Of a stretch of DNA of 17,372 nucleotides, positions 9,939-17,018 are shown piece after piece. Origin of the DNA: Arsenophonus sp052174495 (GTDB lineage: Bacteria > Pseudomonadota > Gammaproteobacteria > Enterobacterales > Enterobacteriaceae); contig JBQMRR010000018.1 of NCBI GenBank assembly GCA_052174495.1, forward strand, positions 1 to 17,372, written 5' to 3'. A program made the translations under genes and the position numbers. Position 1 is the stretch's first letter. Every line of letters begins with the position of its first letter. Under the pieces are notes generated by a model. It was not told the origin of the DNA. It saw only the letters and a program-made list of their open reading frames with translations, and did not search any database.

Positions 9939-10485
9939 ATGATAGTTAATAAAATATAATTTATAAAAAATAATATTAAATTAATTCCTAATTACCTAAT
10001 ATACAGGTTGTATTATTTTGTAACATTACAACGTTAATGGATAATCTGGCTGCTTATCACAACCATATTGATGCACTTGTGAACATTATAGCTAATAGTA
10101 TTAATAAATTATTGGCGGTTAAAGCGAAAAGATTTTTATTTTTATACTGATTTTAGGGTTGTTTTCCATTTAGGAGTAGGATTTGTTCCAGTTTAACGTA
10201 AAGATAAAAACTTACTGCGCGTCACTTTACGGCAGAATTATGCCCTATAATATAGTACTAATAGATTACAGATCTATTAAAATAGTATTTCAATAAATAA
10301 TAACTATTATTAGTTATTCATGGTTTAATCGCTATAGATGGAACGATTAAGGAACCAGTAGGCTTGATTCAGCAGCTTGCTCGTAATGTTAATGAAGAGG
10401 TATTCATTAACTATTTACTTGATTTAGGTATTATTAAATGAGTTAAAAACAAATGCTTAATTGTTTTAATTTAGTTGATTTCTAG
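9939..10485 (+). pseudogene. apt: Adenine phosphoribosyltransferase, degraded
   Basis: Apt made AMP from adenine and PRPP in purine salvage. Its corpse sits directly upstream of dnaX, as in E. coli. Read in pieces it gives FIKNNIKLIPNY (E. coli YLKNSIKSIQDY), VVLFCNITTLMDNLAAY (ILFRDVTSLLEDPKAY), HIDALVN and AVKAKRFLF (TEARGFLF), LGVGFVPV then a stop then RKDKNLLR (LGVGFVPVRKPGKLPR), LLLVIHGLIAIDGTI (VLVVDDLLATGGTI), FINYLLDLG (FIINLFDLG) and KQMLNCFNLVDF (KQGITSYSLVPF). Lesions include a stop at 9957-9959, a frameshift near 10008, a stop at 10194-10196, and replacement of the paired aspartates of the PRPP-binding loop by HG at 10319-10324. No large deletion is evident. The start at 9939 is an ATG in the expected place. 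Confident as a pseudogene. Confidence 0.9.
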
Positions 10486-10570
10486 ATTATTAATCAATAT
10501 GTAAAATATGCTGACTAAGCATATAGCGATATGTTAGCGAAACTATATACTTAACCTTTTATAAGAAATC

Positions 10571-12550
10571 ATGAGCTATCAGATACTTGCCCGTAAGTGG
10601 CGCCCACAAACATTTACTGATGTTGTTGGGCAACGTCACGTTTTAACCGTGCTGAAAAATAGTTTGCAACAACAGCGGATTCATCATGCCTATCTATTTT
10701 CTGGTACGCGTGGGGTTGGAAAAACGACGATTGCGCGGTTGTTTGTGAAAGGACTTAATTGTAAGGTCGGGATAAGTCAAAATCCTTGTAACAAGTGTGT
10801 TAACTGTCTTGAGATAGCGCATGGACGATTTGTTGATTTAATTGAAATTGATGCCGCTTCGCGTACTAAAGTTGAGGATATTCGCGATGTGCTAGATAAT
10901 GTCCAGTATGCACCAACGTGTGGTCGATATAAAGTGTACTTAATCGATGAAGTTCATATGCTTTCTCATCATAGTTTTAATGCTTTACTCAAGACGCTAG
11001 AAGAGCCGCCCGATCATGTAAAATTTCTATTAGCAACTACAGATCCCCAGAAATTACCGATAACGGTTTTATCACGTTGTCTTCAATTTCATTTAAGGAC
11101 ACTAGATGTTGATCAAATAAGTAATCAACTTGAACGCATTTTAGCGGCTGAGCAAATATCAAGTGATAAATGTGCTCGCCAATTAATCGCTAAAGCTGCC
11201 GAAGGCAGCTTACGTGATGCATTAAGTTTGACCGATCAAGCCATTGCCATGGGCAAGAGGCAAATATCCGTAGATTTAGTTAGCCAAATGCTAGGAATGT
11301 TAAATAATGAACAGCCTCTAGGAATCATTGAAGCGATTGTAGATGGTGATTGTCAAAAAATGATGGCTTTAGTAGAAGATATTGCTTTGCGAGGTAGTGA
11401 CTGGGAAAGAGTATTGATTGAAATATTATCATTAATTCATCGCATTGCGATGATTCAGCTTTTACCGGTAGAAATGCAAGATACTTCATCATCTATAGAA
11501 ATGCGTTTACGTTTACTTGCGCGTTTAATTACGCCAGCTGATTTACAGCTCTTTTATCAAACCTTATTAATCGGACGTAAAGAACTTCCCTATGCGCCAG
11601 AAAGACGAATGGGGGTTGAAATGACGTTGTTACGCGTATTAGCATTTCATCCTAAATCTATTAATGATATTAAAATTTCATTAGTATCATCACCAAAACT
11701 TATTGAAGAAGCTACTAAAAGTAATGAGATTGATAATCATATCAATATTTTGACTAATTTAAGAGATAAAAAAAAAGTCATCAATAAAGTAAGAAGCTCA
11801 TCAGAAAAAAAATTAATTAGCACGTCTACATTGCAATTATTGCAAATAAAAGCTTCTTTAAATAAGGAGAAAGTGAAAATGCCACTAAAAAAGTTTGAAA
11901 TATCTTTGTCAAAGAGAAAGGCCCCATTGGTGATGTCAGAGGTAGAAAGATTAGTTACTGTTTCGGTGGAGCACCAGCATTCTGGTTTAAATCAGCTAAA
12001 AATAATTAATAAAACTGAACAAAATGAAAAGGATAAATCTTATGAATGGTGTTCACAAAATATTTCTAAGCAAAAAATAGAGCGAGTAAGAACACCAAGT
12101 AATATTAAGCAAGTATTAGAATATGAAAGGACGCCTAAACTTGCCAATAAAATTGCGGTTGAATCTCGAAAGCGTGATCGTTGGTCGGCGGAGATTGATC
12201 AGTTAAAAGTGCCAAAATTGATAGAACAACTCGCGTTAAATACTTATAAAGAATCGTTAAGTGAAATAAAAATTTGTTTACATTTACGATCAATGCAACG
12301 ACATTTAAATACTGAATCGGCGCATAAAATATTAACAAAAGCTTTTTGTGAGTTATATGGCAAGTCAATAAAGTTGATCATTATTGAAGATGATGATCCA
12401 GCCATCAAGACACCTTTAGAATGGCGACAGATAATTTATGAAGAGAAGCTAGCTCAGGCTCGTCAATGCATTCTTGTAGATAAAACGATTCAGATTTTGT
12501 GCACGTTATTTGATGCGCAGTTAGATGAAAAAAGTATTCGGCCTGTTTAG
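10571..12550 (+). CDS. dnaX: DNA polymerase III subunits tau/gamma
   Basis: DnaX is the AAA+ motor of the clamp loader, which places the beta clamp on DNA, and its long tau form also joins polymerase cores to the DnaB helicase. The 659-residue product compares with 643 in E. coli. Visible motifs are Walker A GTRGVGKT at 45-52, four zinc-binding cysteines at 64, 73, 76 and 79, Walker B with DEVH at 126-129, and the SRC motif at 168-170 holding the arginine finger. Domain III ends near residue 380. Residues about 385-540 are a degenerate, lysine-rich linker. The C-terminal polymerase-binding domain is kept (TPLEWRQIIYEEKLAQAR and QLDEKSIRPV). A run of nine A's at codons 400-402 could yield a gamma-like short form. 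The start is fixed by the MSYQ(I/V)LARKWRP match; the ribosome-binding site is weak. It stands behind dead apt and 73 bases before ybaB, probably one operon. Confidence 0.97.
   Translation: MSYQILARKWRPQTFTDVVGQRHVLTVLKNSLQQQRIHHAYLFSGTRGVGKTTIARLFVKGLNCKVGISQNPCNKCVNCLEIAHGRFVDLIEIDAASRTKVEDIRDVLDNVQYAPTCGRYKVYLIDEVHMLSHHSFNALLKTLEEPPDHVKFLLATTDPQKLPITVLSRCLQFHLRTLDVDQISNQLERILAAEQISSDKCARQLIAKAAEGSLRDALSLTDQAIAMGKRQISVDLVSQMLGMLNNEQPLGIIEAIVDGDCQKMMALVEDIALRGSDWERVLIEILSLIHRIAMIQLLPVEMQDTSSSIEMRLRLLARLITPADLQLFYQTLLIGRKELPYAPERRMGVEMTLLRVLAFHPKSINDIKISLVSSPKLIEEATKSNEIDNHINILTNLRDKKKVINKVRSSSEKKLISTSTLQLLQIKASLNKEKVKMPLKKFEISLSKRKAPLVMSEVERLVTVSVEHQHSGLNQLKIINKTEQNEKDKSYEWCSQNISKQKIERVRTPSNIKQVLEYERTPKLANKIAVESRKRDRWSAEIDQLKVPKLIEQLALNTYKESLSEIKICLHLRSMQRHLNTESAHKILTKAFCELYGKSIKLIIIEDDDPAIKTPLEWRQIIYEEKLAQARQCILVDKTIQILCTLFDAQLDEKSIRPV
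11768..11776 (+). promoter_or_regulatory. Nine-A slippage site at the tau/gamma boundary of dnaX
   Basis: Nine A's in a row encode K400-K402. After a -1 shift the reading meets TAA at 11785-11787, three codons later. After a +1 shift it meets TAA at 11790-11792. Either gives a protein of about 405 residues that ends just after domain III. E. coli makes its 431-residue gamma by -1 shifting on A AAA AAG at about codons 428-430. Here no strong stimulatory hairpin or upstream Shine-Dalgarno-like signal is clear, so slippage of RNA polymerase on the run is as likely as ribosomal shifting. The function is inferred. Confidence 0.5.
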
Positions 12551-12558
12551 CCGAATAC
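12534..12558 (+). other. Nine-base-pair hairpin spanning the dnaX stop codon
   Basis: GTATTCGGC and GCCGAATAC pair perfectly around the seven-base loop CTGTTTA, and the dnaX stop codon (12548-12550) lies at the loop and right arm. It is one of the strongest hairpins in the window. No T run follows, so full termination is unlikely. It may set the 3' end or stability of dnaX mRNA, or lower read-through into ybaB. Confidence 0.6.
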
Positions 12559-12574
12559 ATACCTTAAGTATAAT
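12546..12574 (+). promoter_or_regulatory. Possible sigma-70 promoter for ybaB
   Basis: A perfect TATAAT (12569-12574) stands 17 bases after the weak -35 candidate TTTAGC (12546-12551). It would start a transcript about 40 bases before ybaB. Perfect -10 hexamers are frequent by chance in AT-rich DNA, so this is tentative. Confidence 0.3.
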
Positions 12575-12623
12575 GTTACAATATTAAAGTCTATCTCTGT
12601 AACAGATCAGAAGAGAGAATATT

Positions 12624-12956
12624 ATGTTTGGTAAAGATAGTGGTTTGGGTAATCTGATGAAACAGGCTCAGCAAATGCAAGAAAAGATGCAGAAAGTACA
12701 AGAAGAGATTGCTAACATGGAGGTTATCGGAGAATCGGGTGCAGGTCTTGTTAAGGTAACCATTAATGGTGCCCATAATTGCCGTCGGATTGAAATCGAT
12801 CCTAGTTTAATAACAGATGATAAAGATATGTTAGAAGATCTTATTGCAGCCTCATTTAATGATGCTGCGCGTCGTATAGAAGAAGCACAAAAAGAAAAAA
12901 TGACCAATGTATCTAATGGAATGCAATTACCTGTAGGCTTTAAGATGCCATTTTAA
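12624..12956 (+). CDS. ybaB: YbaB/EbfC family nucleoid-associated DNA-binding protein
   Basis: YbaB/EbfC proteins form homodimers shaped like tweezers that bind DNA and help organise the nucleoid; in Borrelia the homologue also regulates gene expression. The 110-residue product has the family's normal length (109 in E. coli). It begins MFGKDSGLGNLMKQAQQMQE, continues with the long helix rich in K, Q and E (MQKVQEEIANMEVIGESGAG, residues 22-41), then the strand VKVTINGAHNCRRIEIDP, the DKDMLEDLIAASFNDA helix and ends LPVGFKMPF, matching the E. coli protein throughout. A good ribosome-binding site, AGAGAGA, lies seven to eight bases before the ATG. It follows dnaX by 73 bases, as in E. coli where the order is dnaX-ybaB-recR, and its stop codon touches the dead recR. 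No damage is visible. Confidence 0.96.
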   Translation: MFGKDSGLGNLMKQAQQMQEKMQKVQEEIANMEVIGESGAGLVKVTINGAHNCRRIEIDPSLITDDKDMLEDLIAASFNDAARRIEEAQKEKMTNVSNGMQLPVGFKMPF

Positions 12957-13458
12957 TAAAAACAAGTTCCCTTCTTGAATCTTTAAATGAAGTTCTATCC
13001 TATTTCTGGCATAGTTTCGAAATAGGTAATTATTAGGGTTATTTAACATTTACTAAAAAAGATCATTTTGTACTAATCAGAGGCCGTAAATATACTGATT
13101 AAGTATGGGTGATTGAAACTCTTGCTGATATTTATGCATGAATAAATAGAGGGGGGTAGTTTACGGTCGCTATTTTATTTTAATGGCATATTTATCGCCA
13201 TTAAATAGCATTGGATCTTAAAAGATAGGTCTTAAAGCTTAGCGGATAAGCTAATAACTGAGATAATATCAGAAATGATCTGATAACCAACTCCAGTAAT
13301 TAAATGAGAAATAATAGCTAATTATATTGCTAATATACGTGCTCAATATGATGTAATAAGTAAGTCGTATTGTTTACGGTATATCTATTGTTAGCAGCTT
13401 AGAATAGTTGATGAAATAACGTTATAATATCAATTATTGGCCAGCAGAAAGTTAATTA
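12956..13458 (+). pseudogene. recR: Recombination protein RecR, degraded
   Basis: RecR worked with RecO and RecF to load RecA onto gapped DNA. The remnant begins at the last base of ybaB. Pieces in order are IKTSSLLESLNEVL (E. coli MQTSPLLTQLMEAL, with ATG now ATA), FCTNQRP (ICSNPRR, the end of the zinc finger), VWVIETLADIYA at 13103-13138 (ICVVESPADIYA, Toprim domain), YGRYFILMAYLSPL at 13162-13203 (SGRYFVLMGHLSPL), then KIGL, then IIANYIANIRAQYDV (ATANYIAELCAQYDV) and LLASRKL (SLAGRHKI). Stops, frameshifts and the lost start codon rule out function. It spans about 500 bases against 606 in E. coli, with roughly 100 missing between the first piece and the Toprim domain, where the helix-hairpin-helix and half of the zinc finger should be. 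Confidence 0.9.
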
Positions 13459-13568
13459 ATAATAGTATTAGTGTGATATAAATAAATATATGAAGAGATT
13501 AAAAACTTTCCTTTTTTTATGAAAATGTTAATCATATTGATGATTAAGCACACTTTTCAGAATAGTGA

Positions 13569-13597
13569 CTTGAAATTTTTAATTTCTATCTATATAT
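13569..13597 (+). promoter_or_regulatory. Sigma-32-like heat-shock promoter of htpG
   Basis: CTTGAA (13569-13574), the core of the sigma-32 -35 element, is followed after 15 bases by CTATATAT, which partly matches the -10 consensus CCCCATNT. The site lies about 65 bases before the htpG start, a fitting place. The -35 is perfect; the -10 has drifted toward A and T. Confidence 0.5.
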
Positions 13598-13661
13598 ATA
13601 TGAGTTTCATAATCATTTAACCTAATAAAAATTATTCTAAAATTGAGGCTATTTAATAAGT

Positions 13662-15530
13662 ATGAAAAGACAAGAAACTCTTGGGTTTCAATCAGAAGTA
13701 AAAAAGTTATTGCAATTGATGATTCATTCGCTTTATTCCAATAAAGAGATCTTTTTACGTGAGTTAATTTCAAACGCATCTGATGCAGCAGATAAATTAC
13801 GTTTTAAAGCAGTATCACAATCTGATCTTTATGAAAAAGATAGTGATTTAAGAATTAGAATTTCTATTAATAAAGATAGAAAAACCTTAACGATTAGCGA
13901 TAACGGTATTGGGATGACGCGCGAAGAAGTTATTGATAATTTAGGTACTATTGCTAAATCTGGTACAAAGGCTTTTTTGCAGTCTTTAGGGAATGAGCAG
14001 GCAAAAGATAGAGCATTAATCGGTCAATTTGGTGTTGGTTTTTATTCAGCTTTTATTGTTGCAGATAAAGTGACAGTATGCACTCGAGCAGTGAGCATAG
14101 CTGCGGATAAAGGAGTTTTTTGGCAATCTGAAGGTGAAGGTGAATATACTGTTGCTGATATTGAAAAAGCAGAGCGTGGTACTGAAGTTACCTTATATTT
14201 ACGTGAAGACCAAACTGAATTCTTAGATAACTGGCGGTTACGTTCTGTGGTCGCTAAGTATTCAGATCATATTGCCATACCGGTAGAAATTGAAGTCAAA
14301 AACGAAGAAGATGATACTGTTATTTGGGAAAAAATTAATAAAGCTCAGGCGCTATGGACCAATAATAAAAACAGTATTACAGTTGAAGAATATAAAGAGT
14401 TTTATAAGCATATTTCGCATGATTATGCAGAACCTTTAATATGGAGTCATAATCGGGTAGAAGGTAAACAAGAATATACTAGCCTACTTTATATACCGAC
14501 TAAAGCGCCTTTTGATTTATGGAATCGTGAGAATAAACATGGATTAAAGCTTTATGTTAATCGTGTTTTTATCATGGATGAAGCTGAGCAGTTTATGCCA
14601 AATTACTTACGTTTTGTCCGTGGTTTAATTGATTCTAATGACTTACCATTAAATGTATCGCGTGAAATCTTACAAGATAGTGATATTACCCGTAGTTTAC
14701 GCAATGCATTAACTAAACGTGCGTTGCAAATGTTAAAAAAATTAGCTAAAAATGAATCTGAACAATATCAACAATTTTGGCAGGAATTTGGATTAGTACT
14801 GAAAGAGGGTCCTGCAGAAGATCCAGCTAATAAAGAAGTCATTACTAAATTATTACGCTTTGCATCAACCTATAATAAGAGTAATTTACAGAATGTTTCT
14901 TTAGAAGAATATGTTAATCGAATGATTAAAGAGCAGGAAAAGATTTATTATATTACCGCAGATAGTTATGCCGCTGCGAATAATAGCCCGCATTTAGAAC
15001 TATTCCGTAAAAAGGGAATAGAGGTTTTATTATTATCAGATCGAATTGATGAGTGGATGATGAACTATTTGCCAGAATTCCAAGGCAAATCCTTTCAATC
15101 TGTTAGTAAGACAGATGAGTCATTAGAAAAATTAGCTGATGAAGATAAGAAAAAACAAGAAAATATAGATAAAAAACTGGATTCTTTTGTTGAGCGAGTA
15201 AGAAAATTACTAGACAAACGGGTGAAGGAAGTCAAGTTAACACACCGTTTAACAGATACACCAGCAATCGTGACGACTGATGTGAATGATATGAGTACTC
15301 AGATGGCAAAACTTTTTGCTGAGGTGGGTCAATCAGCGCCGGAAGTAAAATATAATTTTGAACTTAATCCTGAGCATCCATTAGTTAAAAAAGTAACTGA
15401 GCTAACCGATGATGATTTGTTTTCTGAGTGGATAGAAGTATTCTTAGATCAGGCTTTATTTGTTGAGCAAGGTAATCTGGAAGATCCTAATCAATTTATT
15501 CGTCGTATTAATAAGTTATTTTTGGGCTAA
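13662..15530 (+). CDS. htpG: HtpG, bacterial Hsp90 chaperone
   Basis: HtpG is a cytosolic homodimeric ATP-driven chaperone that remodels client proteins together with DnaK. The 622-residue product (624 in E. coli) is complete and matches throughout. The N-terminal GHKL ATPase domain shows RELISNASDAADKLR at 33-47 with the catalytic E34 and the magnesium-binding N38, DNGIGM at 80-85 with the adenine-binding D80, and the lid glycines GQFGVGFYS at 121-129. The middle domain carries NRVEGKQEYTSLLYIP and PLNVSREILQDS, whose arginine contacts the ATP phosphate. The C-terminal domain ends with the dimer helices (DDLFSEWIEVFLDQAL, LEDPNQFIRRINKLFLG). The start MKRQETLGFQSE fits E. coli MKGQETRGFQSE. 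A weak GAGG lies 13 bases before the ATG. A sigma-32-like promoter is upstream and a hairpin terminator downstream, so it is probably expressed alone now that recR is dead. Confidence 0.98.
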   Translation: MKRQETLGFQSEVKKLLQLMIHSLYSNKEIFLRELISNASDAADKLRFKAVSQSDLYEKDSDLRIRISINKDRKTLTISDNGIGMTREEVIDNLGTIAKSGTKAFLQSLGNEQAKDRALIGQFGVGFYSAFIVADKVTVCTRAVSIAADKGVFWQSEGEGEYTVADIEKAERGTEVTLYLREDQTEFLDNWRLRSVVAKYSDHIAIPVEIEVKNEEDDTVIWEKINKAQALWTNNKNSITVEEYKEFYKHISHDYAEPLIWSHNRVEGKQEYTSLLYIPTKAPFDLWNRENKHGLKLYVNRVFIMDEAEQFMPNYLRFVRGLIDSNDLPLNVSREILQDSDITRSLRNALTKRALQMLKKLAKNESEQYQQFWQEFGLVLKEGPAEDPANKEVITKLLRFASTYNKSNLQNVSLEEYVNRMIKEQEKIYYITADSYAAANNSPHLELFRKKGIEVLLLSDRIDEWMMNYLPEFQGKSFQSVSKTDESLEKLADEDKKKQENIDKKLDSFVERVRKLLDKRVKEVKLTHRLTDTPAIVTTDVNDMSTQMAKLFAEVGQSAPEVKYNFELNPEHPLVKKVTELTDDDLFSEWIEVFLDQALFVEQGNLEDPNQFIRRINKLFLG

Positions 15531-15544
15531 AAATTAGTTATTCT

Positions 15545-15572
15545 CATTTTTGGTGTATGGAGTTTCGGAGAT
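15545..15572 (+). repeat. Putative IS256 end sequence behind htpG
   Basis: It matches the right end of IS copy 1 (8823-8850, minus strand) at 22 of 28 positions and begins 14 bases after the htpG stop. It lies about 340 bases before the first recognisable transposase residues of copy 2, farther than in copy 1 (about 170), so an extra insertion or a separate end fragment must be assumed. It overlaps the htpG terminator stem. Confidence 0.4.
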
Positions 15573-15604
15573 GCTTGGTAGCATCTCCTGCTGATTGTTT
15601 TGTG
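15567..15604 (+). terminator. Likely terminator of htpG
   Basis: GGAGATGC and GCATCTCC form a perfect eight-base-pair stem with the loop TTGGTA (15567-15588), followed by the T-rich but interrupted tail TGCTGATTGTTTTGTG. It begins 36 bases after the htpG stop codon. The strong stem and position support it; the broken T tract lowers confidence. Confidence 0.6.
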
Positions 15605-15792
15605 TATAATTTAATAAGGGAGAAGTGAATATATTATAAATATATTCCATACAGGTGTCTGTAAAAACCTGATATTACCTCTTATTTCATTACATGAAAT
15701 TATCCATAAGTGATGCCATTATCTAGATAGTTACGCTTGTTAAAGCGTACCTCAAATTCATGATGTACCAAAATTTCAACTTCATTTTATCG

Positions 15793-15817
15793 ACGGACGT
15801 TATTTGCCATCGTCCGT
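15793..15817. repeat. Seven-base-pair GC-rich hairpin
   Basis: ACGGACG and CGTCCGT are exact inverted copies around the loop TTATTTGCCAT. This is unusually GC-rich for the surrounding DNA. It lies about 75 bases before the recognisable start of IS copy 2. It could be an IS end structure or an old terminator; no clear T run follows on either strand. Confidence 0.45.
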
Positions 15818-15893
15818 AATTATTGTGTGCTACAATGAATTATATAGACTAATATAGGAGATCTGAAATTAAAACGTCTAAGGTCGGGCGGGG

Positions 15894-16830
15894 ATCCTCC
15901 GTAGTGGGAAAAATATGCTTCAAGAGTTAGCTGTTATCGCTTTATTCGAATGCTATAAAAACCTTATAGAGATAAGATCTGTGTAACTGCAATTGGGTAT
16001 ATAATATCTCCACTAATTATTTTATAAAGCTATATGGAGGTAGTCTTCTCAGTAAAAAACATATAGTCTTCTATTCAAGAAGACTCATTAGTAGACTGAA
16101 ATACCGATGCTTTAAAGAATATAAACATTAGTAGCTGCGTGATTTAAGCGATATCGCTACGTTTATTTCTGTACTGATAACATTATACCGTTTGTCAGAC
16201 AAGTTAATTGCTTTTATCTGCTCTTTATTATCCGCTTCGGATAAAGTAAGCGAGTTTGTTTTGGTTGAAAATAGTTGTAAAAAGTCAGAAGAAAACTGTA
16301 GCTAAATTTCTCAATGACCTACTAAATGGATAGGTCAACTGTATTTCCTAAGTTTGTTACTGTGAATGTTTTATTCTTAATTTTTTGAAAACAATGATAA
16401 AGATATTCTCAAGTACGCAGAACCAGCAACGCTCTTAAGTATACAAAACAGCTCATGTGCTAGCTTAACTCCATAAAGGCATACAACAGAAAGTTTTAAA
16501 GATAAGATTTCTGGAGCTTTTGATACCAGAGAGCTGTGATTGCCGTTAATAAATCTCTTGATATTTTGTTAGCAAAGTTTTCAGGGAAGTTATTTCCCTT
16601 ACAGCGATAAGGATGTTGAAGAAATATGAAGAAGAACAGCTAGGATTCTATCCTTTCTCGTCAGTGCACTGGATCTCAATAAGAACGACGAATCTGATTG
16701 AATCAATTAAGGGGGGGATTTGACCTTCTGACTATAGTAGAAAATAACGCCTAATTTAAAATTGGAGAACAGATTTGCAAAGCATCAGAGAGTGAAATGT
16801 ACCTTAACTACCATTCAGCAGATTTGCTAA
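15894..16830 (+). pseudogene. IS256-family transposase, copy 2, multiply broken
   Basis: The same transposase as at 7523-8762, here on the plus strand. Pieces in order are ILRSGKNMLQELAV (family LLR.GARRLL..AVEAEV), LLSKKHIVFYSRRLISRLK (family: GLS..TISRLK), RYVYFCTDNIIPFVRQ (RYVYFWADGIYFNVR), EFVLVENSCKKSEENCS (ELVALEDGYRESEQSW), TQNQQRS then YKTAHVLA (TT.HQRCWVHKTANVL), HKGIQQKV, then KKYEEEQLGFYPFSSVHW and ISIRTTNLIESIK at 16661-16705 (LLAFYDFPAEHW.HIRTTNPIEST), and FKIGEQICKASESEMYL near the end. In-frame stops and frameshifts occur throughout. The part between the N-terminal piece and ISRLK is about 150 bases shorter than expected, which suggests an internal deletion. It fills the htpG-adk gap, which is short in E. 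coli. The outer ends are uncertain. Confidence 0.83.
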
Positions 16831-16866
16831 TAACTTTAAATTTATTTAATTAATTGAGTTGTTAAT

Positions 16867-16900
16867 AAAAGCATCTTTTAGTTATTTAAGATGTGGTTTT
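16867..16900 (+). terminator. Weak hairpin before adk
   Basis: CATCTT (16872-16877) and AAGATG (16888-16893) pair, flanked by AAAA on the left and TTTT on the right that could extend the stem past a small internal loop. A short T run ends it. It may be an old terminator beyond IS copy 2. The stem is short, so the call is tentative. Confidence 0.3.
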
Positions 16901-17018
16901 AATAAAAAATAATTTTATTATTTAATAGTTATCTGTTTTCTTGAGAAATTACTATATCTAATTATAAGATAACTTTTCTTTAAAATTATAAAAATGAAAT
17001 AGCAAAGGATTTTTATAG

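Noticed and set aside
10506..10524. Inverted repeat ATATGCT / AGCATAT upstream of dnaX
   Set aside because: AT-rich seven-base arms without a T tract or conserved position; likely chance, though an operator cannot be excluded.
12135..12368. Minus-strand open frame inside dnaX
   Set aside because: It is the antisense shadow of the conserved dnaX C-terminal part.
12668..12907. Minus-strand open frame opposite ybaB
   Set aside because: Antisense shadow of an intact conserved gene.
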